Assembly: GCF_002407205.1 (NCBI RefSeq) | Contig: NZ_CP023548.1 | Coordinates: forward strand, 2,938,501-3,002,500 | DNA: 64,000 bases | Reading direction: 5' to 3' | Source of the DNA: Rhodobacter sp. CZR27 | GTDB lineage: Bacteria > Pseudomonadota > Alphaproteobacteria > Rhodobacterales > Rhodobacteraceae | Part shown: piece after piece, positions 38,548 through 48,499 of the stretch | Layout of the letters: each line of letters starts with the position of its first letter | Numbering within the stretch: position 1 is the first letter of the stretch | Program-made: the position numbers and the translations under genes | Notes under the pieces: generated by a model | Databases searched by the model: none | Told to the model about the DNA's origin: nothing | What the model saw: the letters and a program-made list of their open reading frames with translations, nothing else

Positions 38548-38825
38548 TCGATCACCTCGCCGCGGATCAGGAACTTGGCCAGCGAGACCGTCGCCACGAA
38601 GCCGAGGACGCCGATCACCAGTGACGCCTCGAAGAAGAACGTGGTGCCCATCCGCATCCCCGTGACCACGAACAGCAGCATCGCGGTGACGTAGAGCGTG
38701 TCGAGACCCAGCACGCGATCCTGGGCGCGCGGCCCTCGCAGCGTGCGCCAGCAGGCGAGCCCCGCCGCCAGGGCCAGCGCCATCTGGGCGTAGAACAGGG
38801 CAAGGGCGAGGATCCAGGCGCTCAT
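38544..38825 (-). CDS. mrpF: Mrp-type Na+/H+ antiporter subunit F
   Basis: 93 residues with three membrane helices. The motif [17 protein letters not shown] is typical of MrpF/PhaF. The start ATG at 38825 overlaps the mrpE stop by four bases, and the stop overlaps the mrpG start. MrpF of other species has been linked to bile salt or Na+ efflux, and the conserved Asp in helix 2 (GLDTL) is probably important. Confidence 0.93.
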   Translation of the reverse strand: MSAWILALALFYAQMALALAAGLACWRTLRGPRAQDRVLGLDTLYVTAMLLFVVTGMRMGTTFFFEASLVIGVLGFVATVSLAKFLIRGEVIE

Positions 38826-39310
38826 TCGAAGATCTCCAGAAGCAGGGCCTCGTAGCGGTTGCGGATGAGGTGCCGCCAGGCGTCCTCGTCCACCAGGTCG
38901 AAGACGTGCAGCAGAAGCACGCCGGTCTCTGCGTCGTGTTCGAGCCAGGCGGTGCCAGGGGTGGCGGTGATGACGACCGCGAGCAGCGCCAGCGCCGAGG
39001 GAGACCGCAGTCTGAGCGGGATCTCGACGAAGCCCGAGCGGCGGCGGCCGTGGCGGCCCCCGGTCAGGATCAGCCATGCCACCGCGAAGTTCGAGCGCAG
39101 GATGTCGAGGCTGACGATCGCCAGCAGCCGCAGCATCGGCGCCCAGCGGCGGATGCGGGGCTTTGCAGGCTGAAGCGTGGCCATGGCTCGCCCCGCGATC
39201 AGGGCGATGGCCGAGCCGAGCAGCAGGTGGCCGAGCGACACCCGCGTCAGCAGCAGCCACATGCCGACCAGCATCAGCGACAGAACGGGATAGGGCACGA
39301 GGCGGCTCAT
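38822..39310 (-). CDS. mrpE: Mrp-type Na+/H+ antiporter subunit E
   Basis: 162 residues with two to three N-terminal membrane helices and a cytoplasmic C-terminus. Family segments are [31 protein letters not shown] and [15 protein letters not shown]. It aids assembly of the antiporter complex. It is overlapped by mrpD upstream and mrpF downstream, four bases each. Confidence 0.92.
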   Translation of the reverse strand: MSRLVPYPVLSLMLVGMWLLLTRVSLGHLLLGSAIALIAGRAMATLQPAKPRIRRWAPMLRLLAIVSLDILRSNFAVAWLILTGGRHGRRRSGFVEIPLRLRSPSALALLAVVITATPGTAWLEHDAETGVLLLHVFDLVDEDAWRHLIRNRYEALLLEIFE

Positions 39311-40923
39311 CGGGCGGCCTCCTCGGTGACGCGCGGGGCGGCGAAGACGCCGTCGGCATAGATCGCCGGGGCATGCAGCGCCTCGGCGGTGGCCTGCATG
39401 TAGCGCAGCGTGTCCTCGGCCAGAACCGTCATCAGCAGCATGAGGCCGATGAGCGCCAGCACCGGCACGATCTCGAGCGCCAGCACCTTCGGCACGGGCC
39501 CGTCGGTGGCCCAGAAGGTCTGGATGCCGGTCCGGACGAGACCGATCAGCGTCGCGAGTCCCGCGAGCAGGAGGAGCGCCAGGAAGGCCCAGGCCAGCGC
39601 CGGATCAAGCGTCACCCCGGCCATGAGCGGCGCGAGCATCGCGACCTTGCCGATGAAGCCCGACAGCGGCGGCAGCCCCGCGAGCACCAGAAGGCAGGCG
39701 CCGAAGCTGAGGCCGAGGACCGTCAGGGTGGCCGGGATGGCCAGCGTGCTTCCGGTCACGTCGTCGGCCCCCTCGTCGAGGCCATAGGCATCCGCGGTCA
39801 GCGCCAGCATGGCGGCAATGCCACCCTCCTCCCGGCTCATCGGTTCGATCAGCAGGAAGAGCGCACCGGTGGCGAGCGTGGAACTGACAAGATAGTAGAG
39901 CGCCCCCGCCAGCATTTCCGGCCCGCCGCCGGCCAGCGCAAAGCCGGTGACGGTCAGGACCGTGCCCGAGGAGATCAGGATCATGTTGGCCGCCATCCGG
40001 CCCAGCCCCTGCGAGGCCAGGACGCCCAGCAGGCCGAAGAGGATGGTTGCCATTCCCCCTGCGATGAGGATTTCGGCCCCGAAGCCTGCCGATCCGGCGG
40101 CGGATGGGCCGAAGAGCAGCATCGAGATCCGCAGGATGACGTAGATTCCGACCTTGGTCATGATCGCGAACATCGCGGCGACCGGCGCGGCGCCGGCCAT
40201 ATAGGCCGTGGGCAGCCAGAAGGACAGCGGCCAGATCCCGGCCTTCACGAGGAAGGCAAGGCCCATGATCGCGGCGCCCGTGTGCAGCAGCGGCAGGTCG
40301 CCCTCGGCCAGCGTTGGCACGATCCGCGCGAGATGGGCCATGTTCAGCGTGCCTGTCACGCCGTAGATCAGGCTGACCCCGATCAGGAACAGCAGCGAAG
40401 CCGCAAGGTTGATCGCGATGTAGTGCAGGCCCGCCCGGATGCGGAACTGCCCGGTGCCGTGCAGCAGCAGACCGTAGGAGGCCGCCAGCAGCACCTCGAA
40501 GTACACGAAGAGGTTGAACAGGTCGCCCGTCAGGAAGGCGCCGTTCAGCCCCATCAGCAGGAACTGGAACAGCGAATGGAAATGCGGGCCCTGCCGGTGC
40601 CAGCCGGCGGCCGCGTAGATCAGCGTCGGGATGGCCAGAAGCGCGGTCAGCAGCAGCATCATCGCCGAGAGCCGGTCGATCACGAGGACGATGCCGAAGG
40701 GCACAGCCCAGTCGCCGAGCAGGTAGAAGCCGATGTCGTTGCCGCCCGAGACATCGCCCTTCGAGCGCATCAGAAGCTCGATCGCCACCAGAAGCAGCGC
40801 GACGGTCGAGGCGATGCCGAAGCCGAGCTTCGCCCGCCGCTGCCGGTCGTCGTAAAGCAGCATCAGCGCGCCGGCCAGGAAGGGGATCAGGATCGGCGCG
40901 ATGACGAGGTGCCCTGCGGTCAC
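39307..40923 (-). CDS. mrpD: Mrp-type Na+/H+ antiporter subunit D
   Basis: 538 residues with about 14 membrane helices, of the NuoM/NuoN-like proton antiporter family. The signature region reads [18 protein letters not shown] with the conserved helix 5 glutamate (in YFEVL), then [17 protein letters not shown] with the helix 7 lysine (in LVKAG). It forms one of the two putative ion paths of the complex, the other being in MrpA. The gene overlaps mrpC and mrpE by four bases each. Confidence 0.95.
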   Translation of the reverse strand: MTAGHLVIAPILIPFLAGALMLLYDDRQRRAKLGFGIASTVALLLVAIELLMRSKGDVSGGNDIGFYLLGDWAVPFGIVLVIDRLSAMMLLLTALLAIPTLIYAAAGWHRQGPHFHSLFQFLLMGLNGAFLTGDLFNLFVYFEVLLAASYGLLLHGTGQFRIRAGLHYIAINLAASLLFLIGVSLIYGVTGTLNMAHLARIVPTLAEGDLPLLHTGAAIMGLAFLVKAGIWPLSFWLPTAYMAGAAPVAAMFAIMTKVGIYVILRISMLLFGPSAAGSAGFGAEILIAGGMATILFGLLGVLASQGLGRMAANMILISSGTVLTVTGFALAGGGPEMLAGALYYLVSSTLATGALFLLIEPMSREEGGIAAMLALTADAYGLDEGADDVTGSTLAIPATLTVLGLSFGACLLVLAGLPPLSGFIGKVAMLAPLMAGVTLDPALAWAFLALLLLAGLATLIGLVRTGIQTFWATDGPVPKVLALEIVPVLALIGLMLLMTVLAEDTLRYMQATAEALHAPAIYADGVFAAPRVTEEAAR

Positions 40924-41264
40924 TGCTCGCGCTCCTTCCCGTCGACGTGGTCGGTGCCGGTCACCCCGCGCGAGGCCATCATCACCACCAGAAACAGCGC
41001 CGTCGTCGCGAAGCTGATCACGATGGCCGTCAGCACCAGCGCCTGCGGCAGCGGATCCGCGTAAAGCTCGGGGTCGACGAAGCCCCCCTTCGGCATGATC
41101 GGCGGCTGCGCGAGCGTCAGCCGCCCCATCGAGAAGATGAACAGGTTGACCGCATAGGACAGAAGGCAGAGGCCCACGATGACCTGGAAGGTCCGCGGCC
41201 GCAGCAGCAGCCAGATGCCCGATGCGGCAAGGATGCCGATGGCCAGCGACAGCACGATCTCCAT
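40920..41264 (-). CDS. mrpC: Mrp-type Na+/H+ antiporter subunit C
   Basis: 114 residues with three membrane helices, a NuoK homolog: LVLTAIVISFATTALFLVV and SYAVNLFIFSMG are family segments. Its ATG shares one base with the stop of mrpA (TGATG arrangement on the minus strand), so translation is coupled. It lies between the fused mrpA-mrpB and mrpD, as in other Mrp/Pha operons of the six-gene type. Confidence 0.93.
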   Translation of the reverse strand: MEIVLSLAIGILAASGIWLLLRPRTFQVIVGLCLLSYAVNLFIFSMGRLTLAQPPIMPKGGFVDPELYADPLPQALVLTAIVISFATTALFLVVMMASRGVTGTDHVDGKEREQ

Positions 41265-44152
41265 CAGGCGGCCTCCTTCCGGGCCGCGTCCTCGGCCTCC
41301 TGTTCGCGCAGGCGCGCCGAGCGCAGCGACTGGTGGGCGATGGCGATCAGCATGAGGACCGTGGCCCCCACGACCAGCGCGAAGACGCCCAGATCGAAGA
41401 CCATCGCCGTCGCCGCCGGGATGCTGCCGACCAGCGGCAGGTCGACATAGCGCGCATGGGCGGTCAGGAACGGATAGCCGAACAGCCAGGCCGCCATGCC
41501 CGTCGTCCCCGCGATCAGCAGCCCCACGCCCATCCAGCGGATCGGCAGCACCGTCATCCGCATTTCGACCCAGCGGACATTGGTGGCGAGGTATTGCAGC
41601 AGGAACGCGATGGCGAGCGTCACCCCGGCCGAGAAGCCGCCTCCCGGCAGGTCATGGCCGCGGAAAAACAGATAGGCCGACATCACGATCATCGCCGGGA
41701 ACATCCACTGCATGATGACCGAGGGCACCACCATGTAATCGCGCAGCGCCTCGGCCTCCTCGCCGCGCTGCTCCTCGGGCAGGGCCACGCTTTCCGGCGC
41801 CGGGCGGAACCGGCGCAGCAGCGCGTAGACGGTCAGGCCCACGACGGCGAGCACGGTGATCTCGCCGAAGGTGTCGAAGGCGCGGAAGTCCACGAGGATC
41901 ACGTTGACGACGTTGGTCCCGCCGCCCTCGTGATAGGCATTGCGCAGGAACCAGTCGCCGATGTTGGGGACCAGCGGCCGGGTCATCACCACATAGGCGA
42001 GGGCCGCGATGGCCGTCCCCGAGATGCCGGCGATCACCAGATCGCGCAGGCGGCGCAGGCGGGCGGGCAACAGTTCGTCCTCGGCGATCTCCTCGCGGCG
42101 CTTCGGCAGCCAGCGCAGGCCCAGCAGCAGAAGGACGGTCGTCACGATCTCGACGAGAAGCTGCGTCACCGCCAGGTCGGGCGCCGAGAGCCACGCGAAG
42201 GTCAGGCAGGTGACCAGCCCCGCCCCGCCCAGAAGCACGAGGGCCGCGAAGCGGTGATACTTCGCCTGCCAGGCCGCACCCAGTGCGCAGCCCACGCCCA
42301 CCAGCCACATCAGCGCGAAGGTCGGGTTCAGCGGGTTCGTCCGCGCGGGTTCGGGCAGGCCGAGGCTGCCCCACATCGCGGCCACCCCGAACCCGAGCGC
42401 CAGCAGCACCAGGATCCGCATCTGCGGTTGCAGCCGTTCCGTGCCGGCCAGGCGGAAGAACATCCTCGGCCAGGTCCAGGTCAACCGCAGCAGCAGCCAT
42501 TCGTAGATCCGCTGCGCCCTGATGCGGTAGACCAGCGGCGGACCCTCGGGACCGGATGAAATGCGCCCCCCCAGCAGCGCATAGAGCCCGATGCCTAGCG
42601 ACAGCGCCACGAAGCTCATCAGCAGCGGCGCGTTCACACCATGCCAGATCGCGATGCTGGTATAGGTGGCCTCGCCGCCCAGCACCGCTTGCGCCGCAAG
42701 GTTCAGCACAGGCCCCAGCGTCACGCCCGGCAGGATGCCCACCACAAGGCAGACCATCACCAGCAACTCCACCGGGCGGCGCATCCAGGGCTGCGGCTCA
42801 TGCGGGGTCATGGGAAGGTCTGTCGGCGGTGGCCCGAAGAACACGGTGGCGATGAACCGCAGCGAATAGGCCACCGAGAAGACGCTGGCGAAGGTGGCGA
42901 GATAGGGCAGCGAATTGTCGAGCCAGGTGCCGTTGTGCCAGTCCACCGCCTCGGCGAAGAACATCTCCTTGGACAGGAAGCCGTTCAGAAGCGGCACCCC
43001 CGCCATCGCGGCCGCCGCGACGATGGCCAGCGTTCCGGTGACCGGCATCAGCCGCATCAGGCCGCTCAGCCGGCGCATGTCGCGCGTGCCGCTCTCGTGG
43101 TCGATGATGCCGGCCGCCATGAAGAGCGAGGCCTTGAACACCGCGTGGTTCACGATGTGGAAGATCGCGGCAAGGATCGCCCCCCCGCTTCCGATGCCGG
43201 CCAGTGCGGTGATAAGCCCAAGGTGGCTGATGGTGGAATAGGCCAGCAGCCCCTTCAGGTCATGTCGGAACAGCGCGATCACCGAGCCGATGATCAGCGT
43301 CGCCATGCCCGTGCCGGTGACGGCGAAGAACCATGCCTCGGTTCCGCCCAGCACGGGCGTGAACCGCAAGAGCAGGAACACGCCCGCCTTCACCATCGTG
43401 GCCGAATGCAGGTAGGCCGAGACGGGCGTGGGTGCCGCCATCGCCCCCGGCAGCCAGAAATGGAAGGGGAACTGCGCCGACTTGGTGAAGGCGCCGATCA
43501 GGAACAGCACGAGCACCAGCGGATAGGCGGCATGGGCCCGGATCGCATCGCCCGAGGCAAGCACCCGGTCGAGGTCATGGCTGCCGGCGATCTGCCCGAT
43601 GACGAGCATCGCGGCGAGCAGGCAGAGCCCGCCCGTCGCGGTCACGACAAGGGCCGTCCGCGCCCCGTCCCGCGCGGCCTGCGTCTGGTGCCAGTAGCCG
43701 ATCAGCAGGAAGGACAGGATCGAGGTCAGTTCCCAGAACACCACCAGCATCAGGATGTTGCCCGAGAGCAGCACGCCCACCATCGCCCCGGTGAAGGCCA
43801 TGAGGAAGGAATAGAACCTTGGCACCGGGTCGGACTTCGACAGGTAATAGCGCGCGTAGATTACCACGAGCCCGCCGATCGCCATCACCAGCGTCACGAA
43901 GAGCCAGGCAAACCCGTCCATCCGGAAGTGGAGCGCGAGCCCGATGGTGGGCACCCAGTCGATCGGCGCGGAAAGCACCGTGCCGCCGGCCACTGTCGCA
44001 TGAAGGGCGGCAAGGATGACAAGCCCGCCTCCCAGCACCAGCCCCGAGATCCATGCCGCCGCATTGTGGGCGTTGACCGGCAGCGTGGCCGCCACGGCCG
44101 CCCCGAGGAACGGCAGGGACACCAGAATCAGGAGGAGGTTCTGCTCGATCAT
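41264..44152 (-). CDS. mrpA: Fused Mrp-type Na+/H+ antiporter subunits A and B
   Basis: 962 residues from the ATG at 44152. The first 500 residues are the NuoL-like antiporter core: VVFWELTSILSFLLIGYWH carries the conserved helix 5 glutamate, and TKSAQFPFHFWLPGAMAAPT the helix 7 lysine. A second membrane region (about 500-790) is specific to MrpA. From about residue 815 the MrpB part follows (MQWMFPAMIVMSAYLFFRGH, then DLPGGGFSAGVTLAIAFLL), which is a separate gene in the seven-gene operons. The fusion marks a group 2 (Pha-like) system, as in Sinorhizobium. The complex exchanges Na+ (or K+) for protons and supports salt and alkali tolerance. It is the operon's first gene. Confidence 0.95.
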   Translation of the reverse strand: MIEQNLLLILVSLPFLGAAVAATLPVNAHNAAAWISGLVLGGGLVILAALHATVAGGTVLSAPIDWVPTIGLALHFRMDGFAWLFVTLVMAIGGLVVIYARYYLSKSDPVPRFYSFLMAFTGAMVGVLLSGNILMLVVFWELTSILSFLLIGYWHQTQAARDGARTALVVTATGGLCLLAAMLVIGQIAGSHDLDRVLASGDAIRAHAAYPLVLVLFLIGAFTKSAQFPFHFWLPGAMAAPTPVSAYLHSATMVKAGVFLLLRFTPVLGGTEAWFFAVTGTGMATLIIGSVIALFRHDLKGLLAYSTISHLGLITALAGIGSGGAILAAIFHIVNHAVFKASLFMAAGIIDHESGTRDMRRLSGLMRLMPVTGTLAIVAAAAMAGVPLLNGFLSKEMFFAEAVDWHNGTWLDNSLPYLATFASVFSVAYSLRFIATVFFGPPPTDLPMTPHEPQPWMRRPVELLVMVCLVVGILPGVTLGPVLNLAAQAVLGGEATYTSIAIWHGVNAPLLMSFVALSLGIGLYALLGGRISSGPEGPPLVYRIRAQRIYEWLLLRLTWTWPRMFFRLAGTERLQPQMRILVLLALGFGVAAMWGSLGLPEPARTNPLNPTFALMWLVGVGCALGAAWQAKYHRFAALVLLGGAGLVTCLTFAWLSAPDLAVTQLLVEIVTTVLLLLGLRWLPKRREEIAEDELLPARLRRLRDLVIAGISGTAIAALAYVVMTRPLVPNIGDWFLRNAYHEGGGTNVVNVILVDFRAFDTFGEITVLAVVGLTVYALLRRFRPAPESVALPEEQRGEEAEALRDYMVVPSVIMQWMFPAMIVMSAYLFFRGHDLPGGGFSAGVTLAIAFLLQYLATNVRWVEMRMTVLPIRWMGVGLLIAGTTGMAAWLFGYPFLTAHARYVDLPLVGSIPAATAMVFDLGVFALVVGATVLMLIAIAHQSLRSARLREQEAEDAARKEAA

Positions 44153-44323
44153 GCGGCCGCCGGGTCTCCTCTGGGTTGATTGCGGCCGAAACGGTTCGAC
44201 CCTCCCCGAGGTAGGCGGACCATCCCGGCAGGGCAATAGCTTGTCCGCAGCTTCGCACACATCCGATGGCGGCCCCGGGGCGCGGGATCGCCCTCGGGGT
44301 CGGGCCCGGCAGGGAGGGCGGAC

Positions 44324-45334
44324 CTAGCCTTCCGCCACCTCCTCGGCGATCACGGCCACGCAGTCGCCGGGTTTCACAAGCCCCGGGAAGTGCCGCGCGG
44401 TGAACAGGCCCGACCGCCGCGCGGCGAGAGTGACCGGCGAAATCCCCGTCCGGCCGACGGGATAGATCATGGCGATGGTCTGGCCCTTCTCGACCCGCTC
44501 GCCCAGATCGGCGCAGAAGCGGATCAGGCCGCCGTCCTCGGCGAAGGTGAAGCAGTCGCCGTCGGGCATGTCGAGCCACTGCGTCGGCTGCGGCTCGGCC
44601 TCGCCGCGCAGGATGCCGGCCGCGATCAGCAGGTTGCGGCAGCCCCGCATCGCGATGCCGGTGGTGCGCGCGCTGGCAGTGCCGCCGCCGCCCAGTTCGG
44701 TCGTCACGAACACCTTGCCCATGTCCTCGGCGGCGGTATCATACATGCCGACCGCATCGATCTCGAGCATCTTCACCGAAAAGGGCGCCCCGAAGGCGCG
44801 GACCAAATCGAAGGCGCGCGCCTCCTGCGCCTTGTCCGGCAGGACATGCGCCGCGCAGAAGGGCAGGAAGTCGAGCGTCCTGCCTCCCGAATGGAAATCC
44901 AGCACCACATCCGCCAAGGGCAGCAGCACGCGCTGGAAATAGTCCGCGATCTTTTCCGTCACCGTCCCGTCGGGGCGGCCGGGAAAGCTGCGGTTCAGGT
45001 TGCCGCGGTCGATGGGCGAGGTGCGGGTGCCCGCCGCGAAGGCGGGCTGGTTCATCGCGGGCAGGATGATCACCCGGCCCGTCACCTCCTCAAGGCGCAA
45101 CGACCGGGCAAGCTCGAAGAGCGCGATCGGCCCTTCGTATTCGTCGCCGTGGTTGGCGCCGGTCAGAAGCGCCGTGGGCCCCGTGCCGTTCGCAACCACC
45201 GTCACGGGGATCATCACCGACCCCCACGCGGCATCATCCCGGCTGTAGGGCAGCCGCAGGAAGCCGTGCTGCACGCCCGGCGCGTCGAAATCCACCGTCG
45301 CCGAAACCGGCGACGGCCGCAGGTCCGCGGTCAT
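44324..45334 (-). CDS. doeB: N-acetyl-2,4-diaminobutyrate deacetylase (ectoine catabolism)
   Basis: 336 residues, a zinc hydrolase of the succinylglutamate desuccinylase/aspartoacylase family. The metal ligands are in GANHGDEYEGPIALFELA (His and Glu) and VVLDFHSGGRTLDFLP (His). In ectoine breakdown DoeB removes acetate from N-alpha-acetyl-2,4-diaminobutyrate to give diaminobutyrate. It follows doeA after four bases and ends the leftward catabolic operon. The name rests on family features and on the complete surrounding ectoine operon. Confidence 0.92.
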   Translation of the reverse strand: MTADLRPSPVSATVDFDAPGVQHGFLRLPYSRDDAAWGSVMIPVTVVANGTGPTALLTGANHGDEYEGPIALFELARSLRLEEVTGRVIILPAMNQPAFAAGTRTSPIDRGNLNRSFPGRPDGTVTEKIADYFQRVLLPLADVVLDFHSGGRTLDFLPFCAAHVLPDKAQEARAFDLVRAFGAPFSVKMLEIDAVGMYDTAAEDMGKVFVTTELGGGGTASARTTGIAMRGCRNLLIAAGILRGEAEPQPTQWLDMPDGDCFTFAEDGGLIRFCADLGERVEKGQTIAMIYPVGRTGISPVTLAARRSGLFTARHFPGLVKPGDCVAVIAEEVAEG

Positions 45335-45338
45335 GGTC

Positions 45339-46520
45339 TCAATCCTTCACGAACAGCTGGCGCGGGACATTGGCGAGGCACTCCACCCCCGTCTCGGTGA
45401 TCAGGATCGACTCGGTGATCTCGAGGCCCATGTCCTCGAGCCAGAGCCCGGTCATGAAGTGGAAGGTCATGCCGGGGCGAAGCTCGGTCCGGTCGCCGGG
45501 GCGCAGGCTCATGGTGCGCTCGCCCCAGTCGGGCGGGTAGCTGACGCCGATCGGATAGCCGGTGCGATTGTCCTTGAGGATGCCGTATTTCGCCAGCACG
45601 TCGAAGAAGCCGCGGGCGATGTCCTCGCAGGTGGCGCCCGGCCGCGCGGCGGCAAGGCCCGCGTCCATCCCTTCCAGCGTCGCCTTCTCGGCATCCAGAA
45701 ACGCTTGCGTGGGCTTGCCGAGGAAGACAGTCCGCGACAGCGGCACATGATAGCGGTGATAACAGCCGGCGATCTCGAAGAAGGTGCCCTCGCCCGCCTT
45801 CATCGGCCGGTCGTCCCACGTCAGGTGCGGCGCGCTCGCGTCGCGGCCCGAGGGCAGGAGCGGCACGATCGCCGGATAGTCGCCGCCAAAGCCGTCGGCG
45901 CCGCGGATGCCCGCGTCATGGATCTCGGCGACAAGGTCGCACTTGCGCATCCCCACCTCGACCTTGTCGAGGATGCGCGCATGCATCGCCTCGACGATGC
46001 GGGCGGCGCGGCGCATGTAGGTGATTTCCTGCGGCGACTTCACCGCGCGCTGCCAGTTCACCAGCGCCGTGCAGTCGGTGAAGCGGGCATTCGGCAGGTG
46101 GCGCGTGAGGCTGGCGAAGGCGGCGGCCGAGAAATAGTAGTTGTCCATCTCGACGCCGATCCGCAGGCTGCCCCAGCCGCGGTCGGTCATCAGCGCCGAG
46201 AGGTAATCCATCGGGTGCCGCTCGGTCGATTGGACGTAGTGGTCGGGATAGCCGATGATGTTCTCGTGCCGCAGGTAGGCGGTGAGTTTCGCCCCGTTCG
46301 CGTCCTGTCCGCGGCCATACCAGATCGGCTCGCCATCGGGCGGCACGATCACGCATTGGTGGACGTAGAAGGACCAGCCGTCATAGCCGGTCAGCCAGTT
46401 CATGTTGCTGGGATCGGTGACGATCAGAAGGTCCACCCCCTTCGCCTCCATCGCTCGCCGCGTCTTTTCCAGACGCTGGGCGAACTCGTCGCGGCTGAAC
46501 CGCAGCTCGACTTCTGTCAT
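45339..46520 (-). CDS. doeA: Ectoine hydrolase
   Basis: 393 residues of the M24 (creatinase/prolidase-like) family: an N-terminal creatinase-type domain (SNMNWLTGYDGWSFYVHQ) and a pita-bread C-terminal domain with FFEIAGCYHRYHVPLSRT. DoeA opens the ectoine ring to N-acetyl-2,4-diaminobutyrate (alpha and gamma forms). Also called EutD in Ruegeria. The start at 46520 lies 42 bases after the eutC stop, the largest gap between the catabolic genes. Confidence 0.93.
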   Translation of the reverse strand: MTEVELRFSRDEFAQRLEKTRRAMEAKGVDLLIVTDPSNMNWLTGYDGWSFYVHQCVIVPPDGEPIWYGRGQDANGAKLTAYLRHENIIGYPDHYVQSTERHPMDYLSALMTDRGWGSLRIGVEMDNYYFSAAAFASLTRHLPNARFTDCTALVNWQRAVKSPQEITYMRRAARIVEAMHARILDKVEVGMRKCDLVAEIHDAGIRGADGFGGDYPAIVPLLPSGRDASAPHLTWDDRPMKAGEGTFFEIAGCYHRYHVPLSRTVFLGKPTQAFLDAEKATLEGMDAGLAAARPGATCEDIARGFFDVLAKYGILKDNRTGYPIGVSYPPDWGERTMSLRPGDRTELRPGMTFHFMTGLWLEDMGLEITESILITETGVECLANVPRQLFVKD

Positions 46521-46562
46521 CGGGGATGGTCCTCCTTCGGGCGGATGCGGCCCGGTCTCTTG

Positions 46563-47546
46563 TCAGACGGTGAAGCTCTGGCCGGCCTTCGCGGCGGTCG
46601 CGCGGGCGACGGCGAGGGCGGCGATGGCGGTGTCCTGGATGCCGGTGCCGGTCAGGTCGGCCAGCGTGATCTGGTCGGGCGCGGTCCGGCCGGGGCGAAG
46701 GCCCGCCACAACCTGGCCCAGCTCGGAAAACTCCCGGTCGGCGGGCACGAGGCCCGCGGCGATCGCATGGTGCAGCTCGCCCAGACGGCGGGTCTGGGAC
46801 AGCCGGTCGGCGACATAGGCGGTGCGCGCGATCAGCTCGGGAGCGATCTCGTTCTTGTGCTCGGCATCCGATCCCATCGCGGTGATGTGCTGGCCGGGAT
46901 GGGCCGTGCGCAGGATCGGCGTCGTGGCGGGCGTCGTGGTCACGACGATGTCGGCGCCGTCCGTCGCCTCCTCGGCGCTGGCGCAGGCGACGGAGTCCAA
47001 CCCGCGCTGCGCCAGCCGCGCGCACAGCGCCCGGGCCTTGGCCGGGTCGCGCGCCCAGACGCGGGCGGCGCGGATCGGGCGGACCAGCTGTAGCGCCGCC
47101 ACCTGAAGCTCGGCCTGCATCCCGGCGCCCAGAACCGCGACCGTCGCGCTGTCGGCGCGGCTCAGGTGGCGCGCGGCGACGGCGCCCGCCGCGGCGGTGC
47201 GAACGTCGGTCAGGTAGCCATTGTCGAGCAGGATCGCCTGAACCAGCCCGGTGCGCGCCGAGAGCACCACCATCAACCCGTTGGTCGAGGGCAGGCCGAG
47301 CCCAGGATTGCCGAAGAAGCCGGGGCTGATCTTGATGGCGAAATGGTCGAGGCCGGGGATGTGGGCCGTCTTGACGTCAACCTCGCCGCGATGTTCGGGG
47401 ATGTCGAGCCGCAGGATCGGCGGCATGGCGACGGGCCTCGTCGCGAGCGCACGAAACGCGTCCTCGACGCAGGCGACGGCCTCCAGGTCCAGCGGCACCA
47501 GCGTCCGCAGGTCGGCCTCGGTCAGCAGAAGGATGGGGTCCCTCAT
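46563..47546 (-). CDS. eutC: Ectoine utilization protein EutC (ornithine cyclodeaminase-like)
   Basis: 327 residues of the ornithine cyclodeaminase/mu-crystallin family. NAD-binding is indicated by VAVLGAGMQAELQVAAL, and the substrate half by HFAIKISPGFFGNPGLGLPS. EutC takes part in converting hydroxyectoine to ectoine, or in later steps, together with EutA and EutB; its exact reaction is less firmly known than those of DoeA/B. It overlaps the eutB stop by four bases. Confidence 0.9.
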   Translation of the reverse strand: MRDPILLLTEADLRTLVPLDLEAVACVEDAFRALATRPVAMPPILRLDIPEHRGEVDVKTAHIPGLDHFAIKISPGFFGNPGLGLPSTNGLMVVLSARTGLVQAILLDNGYLTDVRTAAAGAVAARHLSRADSATVAVLGAGMQAELQVAALQLVRPIRAARVWARDPAKARALCARLAQRGLDSVACASAEEATDGADIVVTTTPATTPILRTAHPGQHITAMGSDAEHKNEIAPELIARTAYVADRLSQTRRLGELHHAIAAGLVPADREFSELGQVVAGLRPGRTAPDQITLADLTGTGIQDTAIAALAVARATAAKAGQSFTV

Positions 47547-48499
47547 CCGCGGTCCCCGTCAAGGATGCGGGCGAAGGCGTCGGGCGCGATGTTGGCGCCG
47601 GACAGCAGCGCGACCGTGCCCGCGGCGGGGGCGCGCCCGGCCAGCACGGCGGCGACGCCGACCGCCGCCGCCCCCTCGACCGCGTCGCCGGTCACGGTAT
47701 GGATATGGCGCATCGCGACCGCGATCTCGTCCTCGGACACGAGGATGACATCGTCGAGCAGCTCCCGGCACATGGCGAAGGTCACGCGGTTCGCAAGCCC
47801 CACGCCGCCGCCAAGGCTGTCGGCCAGCGTCGGCAGTTCCGGGACCGTCACGGGATGCCCCGCGACAAGGCTCGCGGCCATCGCGGCGCCGCGCTCCATC
47901 GAGACGCCCACCACCCGGGTGCACGGCGACAGCGCCTTGACGGCGGCCGCCACGCCCGAGGCCAACCCCCCGCCCGACAGCGGCACGAGCACCCGGTCAG
48001 GTGCCGGCACATCCGCGAGGATCTCCAGCCCCACCGTGCCCTGCCCCGCCACCACGGCGGGATCGTCGAAGGGCGGCACCTCGGTCAGCCCCTCGGCGGC
48101 GACGGCGCGGGCCACCTCTGCCATCGCCTCGTCCTGACTGTCGCCCGTGACCCGCACCTCGGCGCCCAGCTCGCGCACCGCTGCGACCTTGTTCGGGGGC
48201 ACCAGCCGCGACAGGCAGACGACCGCCCGAACGCCCGCCGCCCGCGCCGCATGGGCAAGCGCCCGGCCGTGGTTCCCGGTCGAGGCCGTCACCACCCCGC
48301 GGGCCAGCCGCTCGGGCGGCAGCGACAGCACCGCGTTGGTCGCCCCCCGCAGCTTGAAGGCGCCGGTTTCCTGCCGGTGCTCCAGCTTCAGGACCAGCCC
48401 GGAAAGGCGCGTGTCCGCCAGCATCGGCGTCCGCCGGACATGGCCACGAATGCGCGCCTCGGCAGCCCGGATGTCGTCAAGCGTCACGGGCAGCGTCAT
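47543..48499 (-). CDS. eutB: Hydroxyectoine utilization dehydratase EutB
   Basis: 318 residues from the ATG at 48499, a fold type II PLP enzyme of the threonine dehydratase family. The PLP lysine is Lys49 in ETGAFKLRGA; the phosphate loop is LSGGGLASG. EutB is thought to act with EutA and EutC on hydroxyectoine-derived intermediates. It overlaps eutA and eutC by four bases each, so the three are co-translated. Confidence 0.91.
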   Translation of the reverse strand: MTLPVTLDDIRAAEARIRGHVRRTPMLADTRLSGLVLKLEHRQETGAFKLRGATNAVLSLPPERLARGVVTASTGNHGRALAHAARAAGVRAVVCLSRLVPPNKVAAVRELGAEVRVTGDSQDEAMAEVARAVAAEGLTEVPPFDDPAVVAGQGTVGLEILADVPAPDRVLVPLSGGGLASGVAAAVKALSPCTRVVGVSMERGAAMAASLVAGHPVTVPELPTLADSLGGGVGLANRVTFAMCRELLDDVILVSEDEIAVAMRHIHTVTGDAVEGAAAVGVAAVLAGRAPAAGTVALLSGANIAPDAFARILDGDRG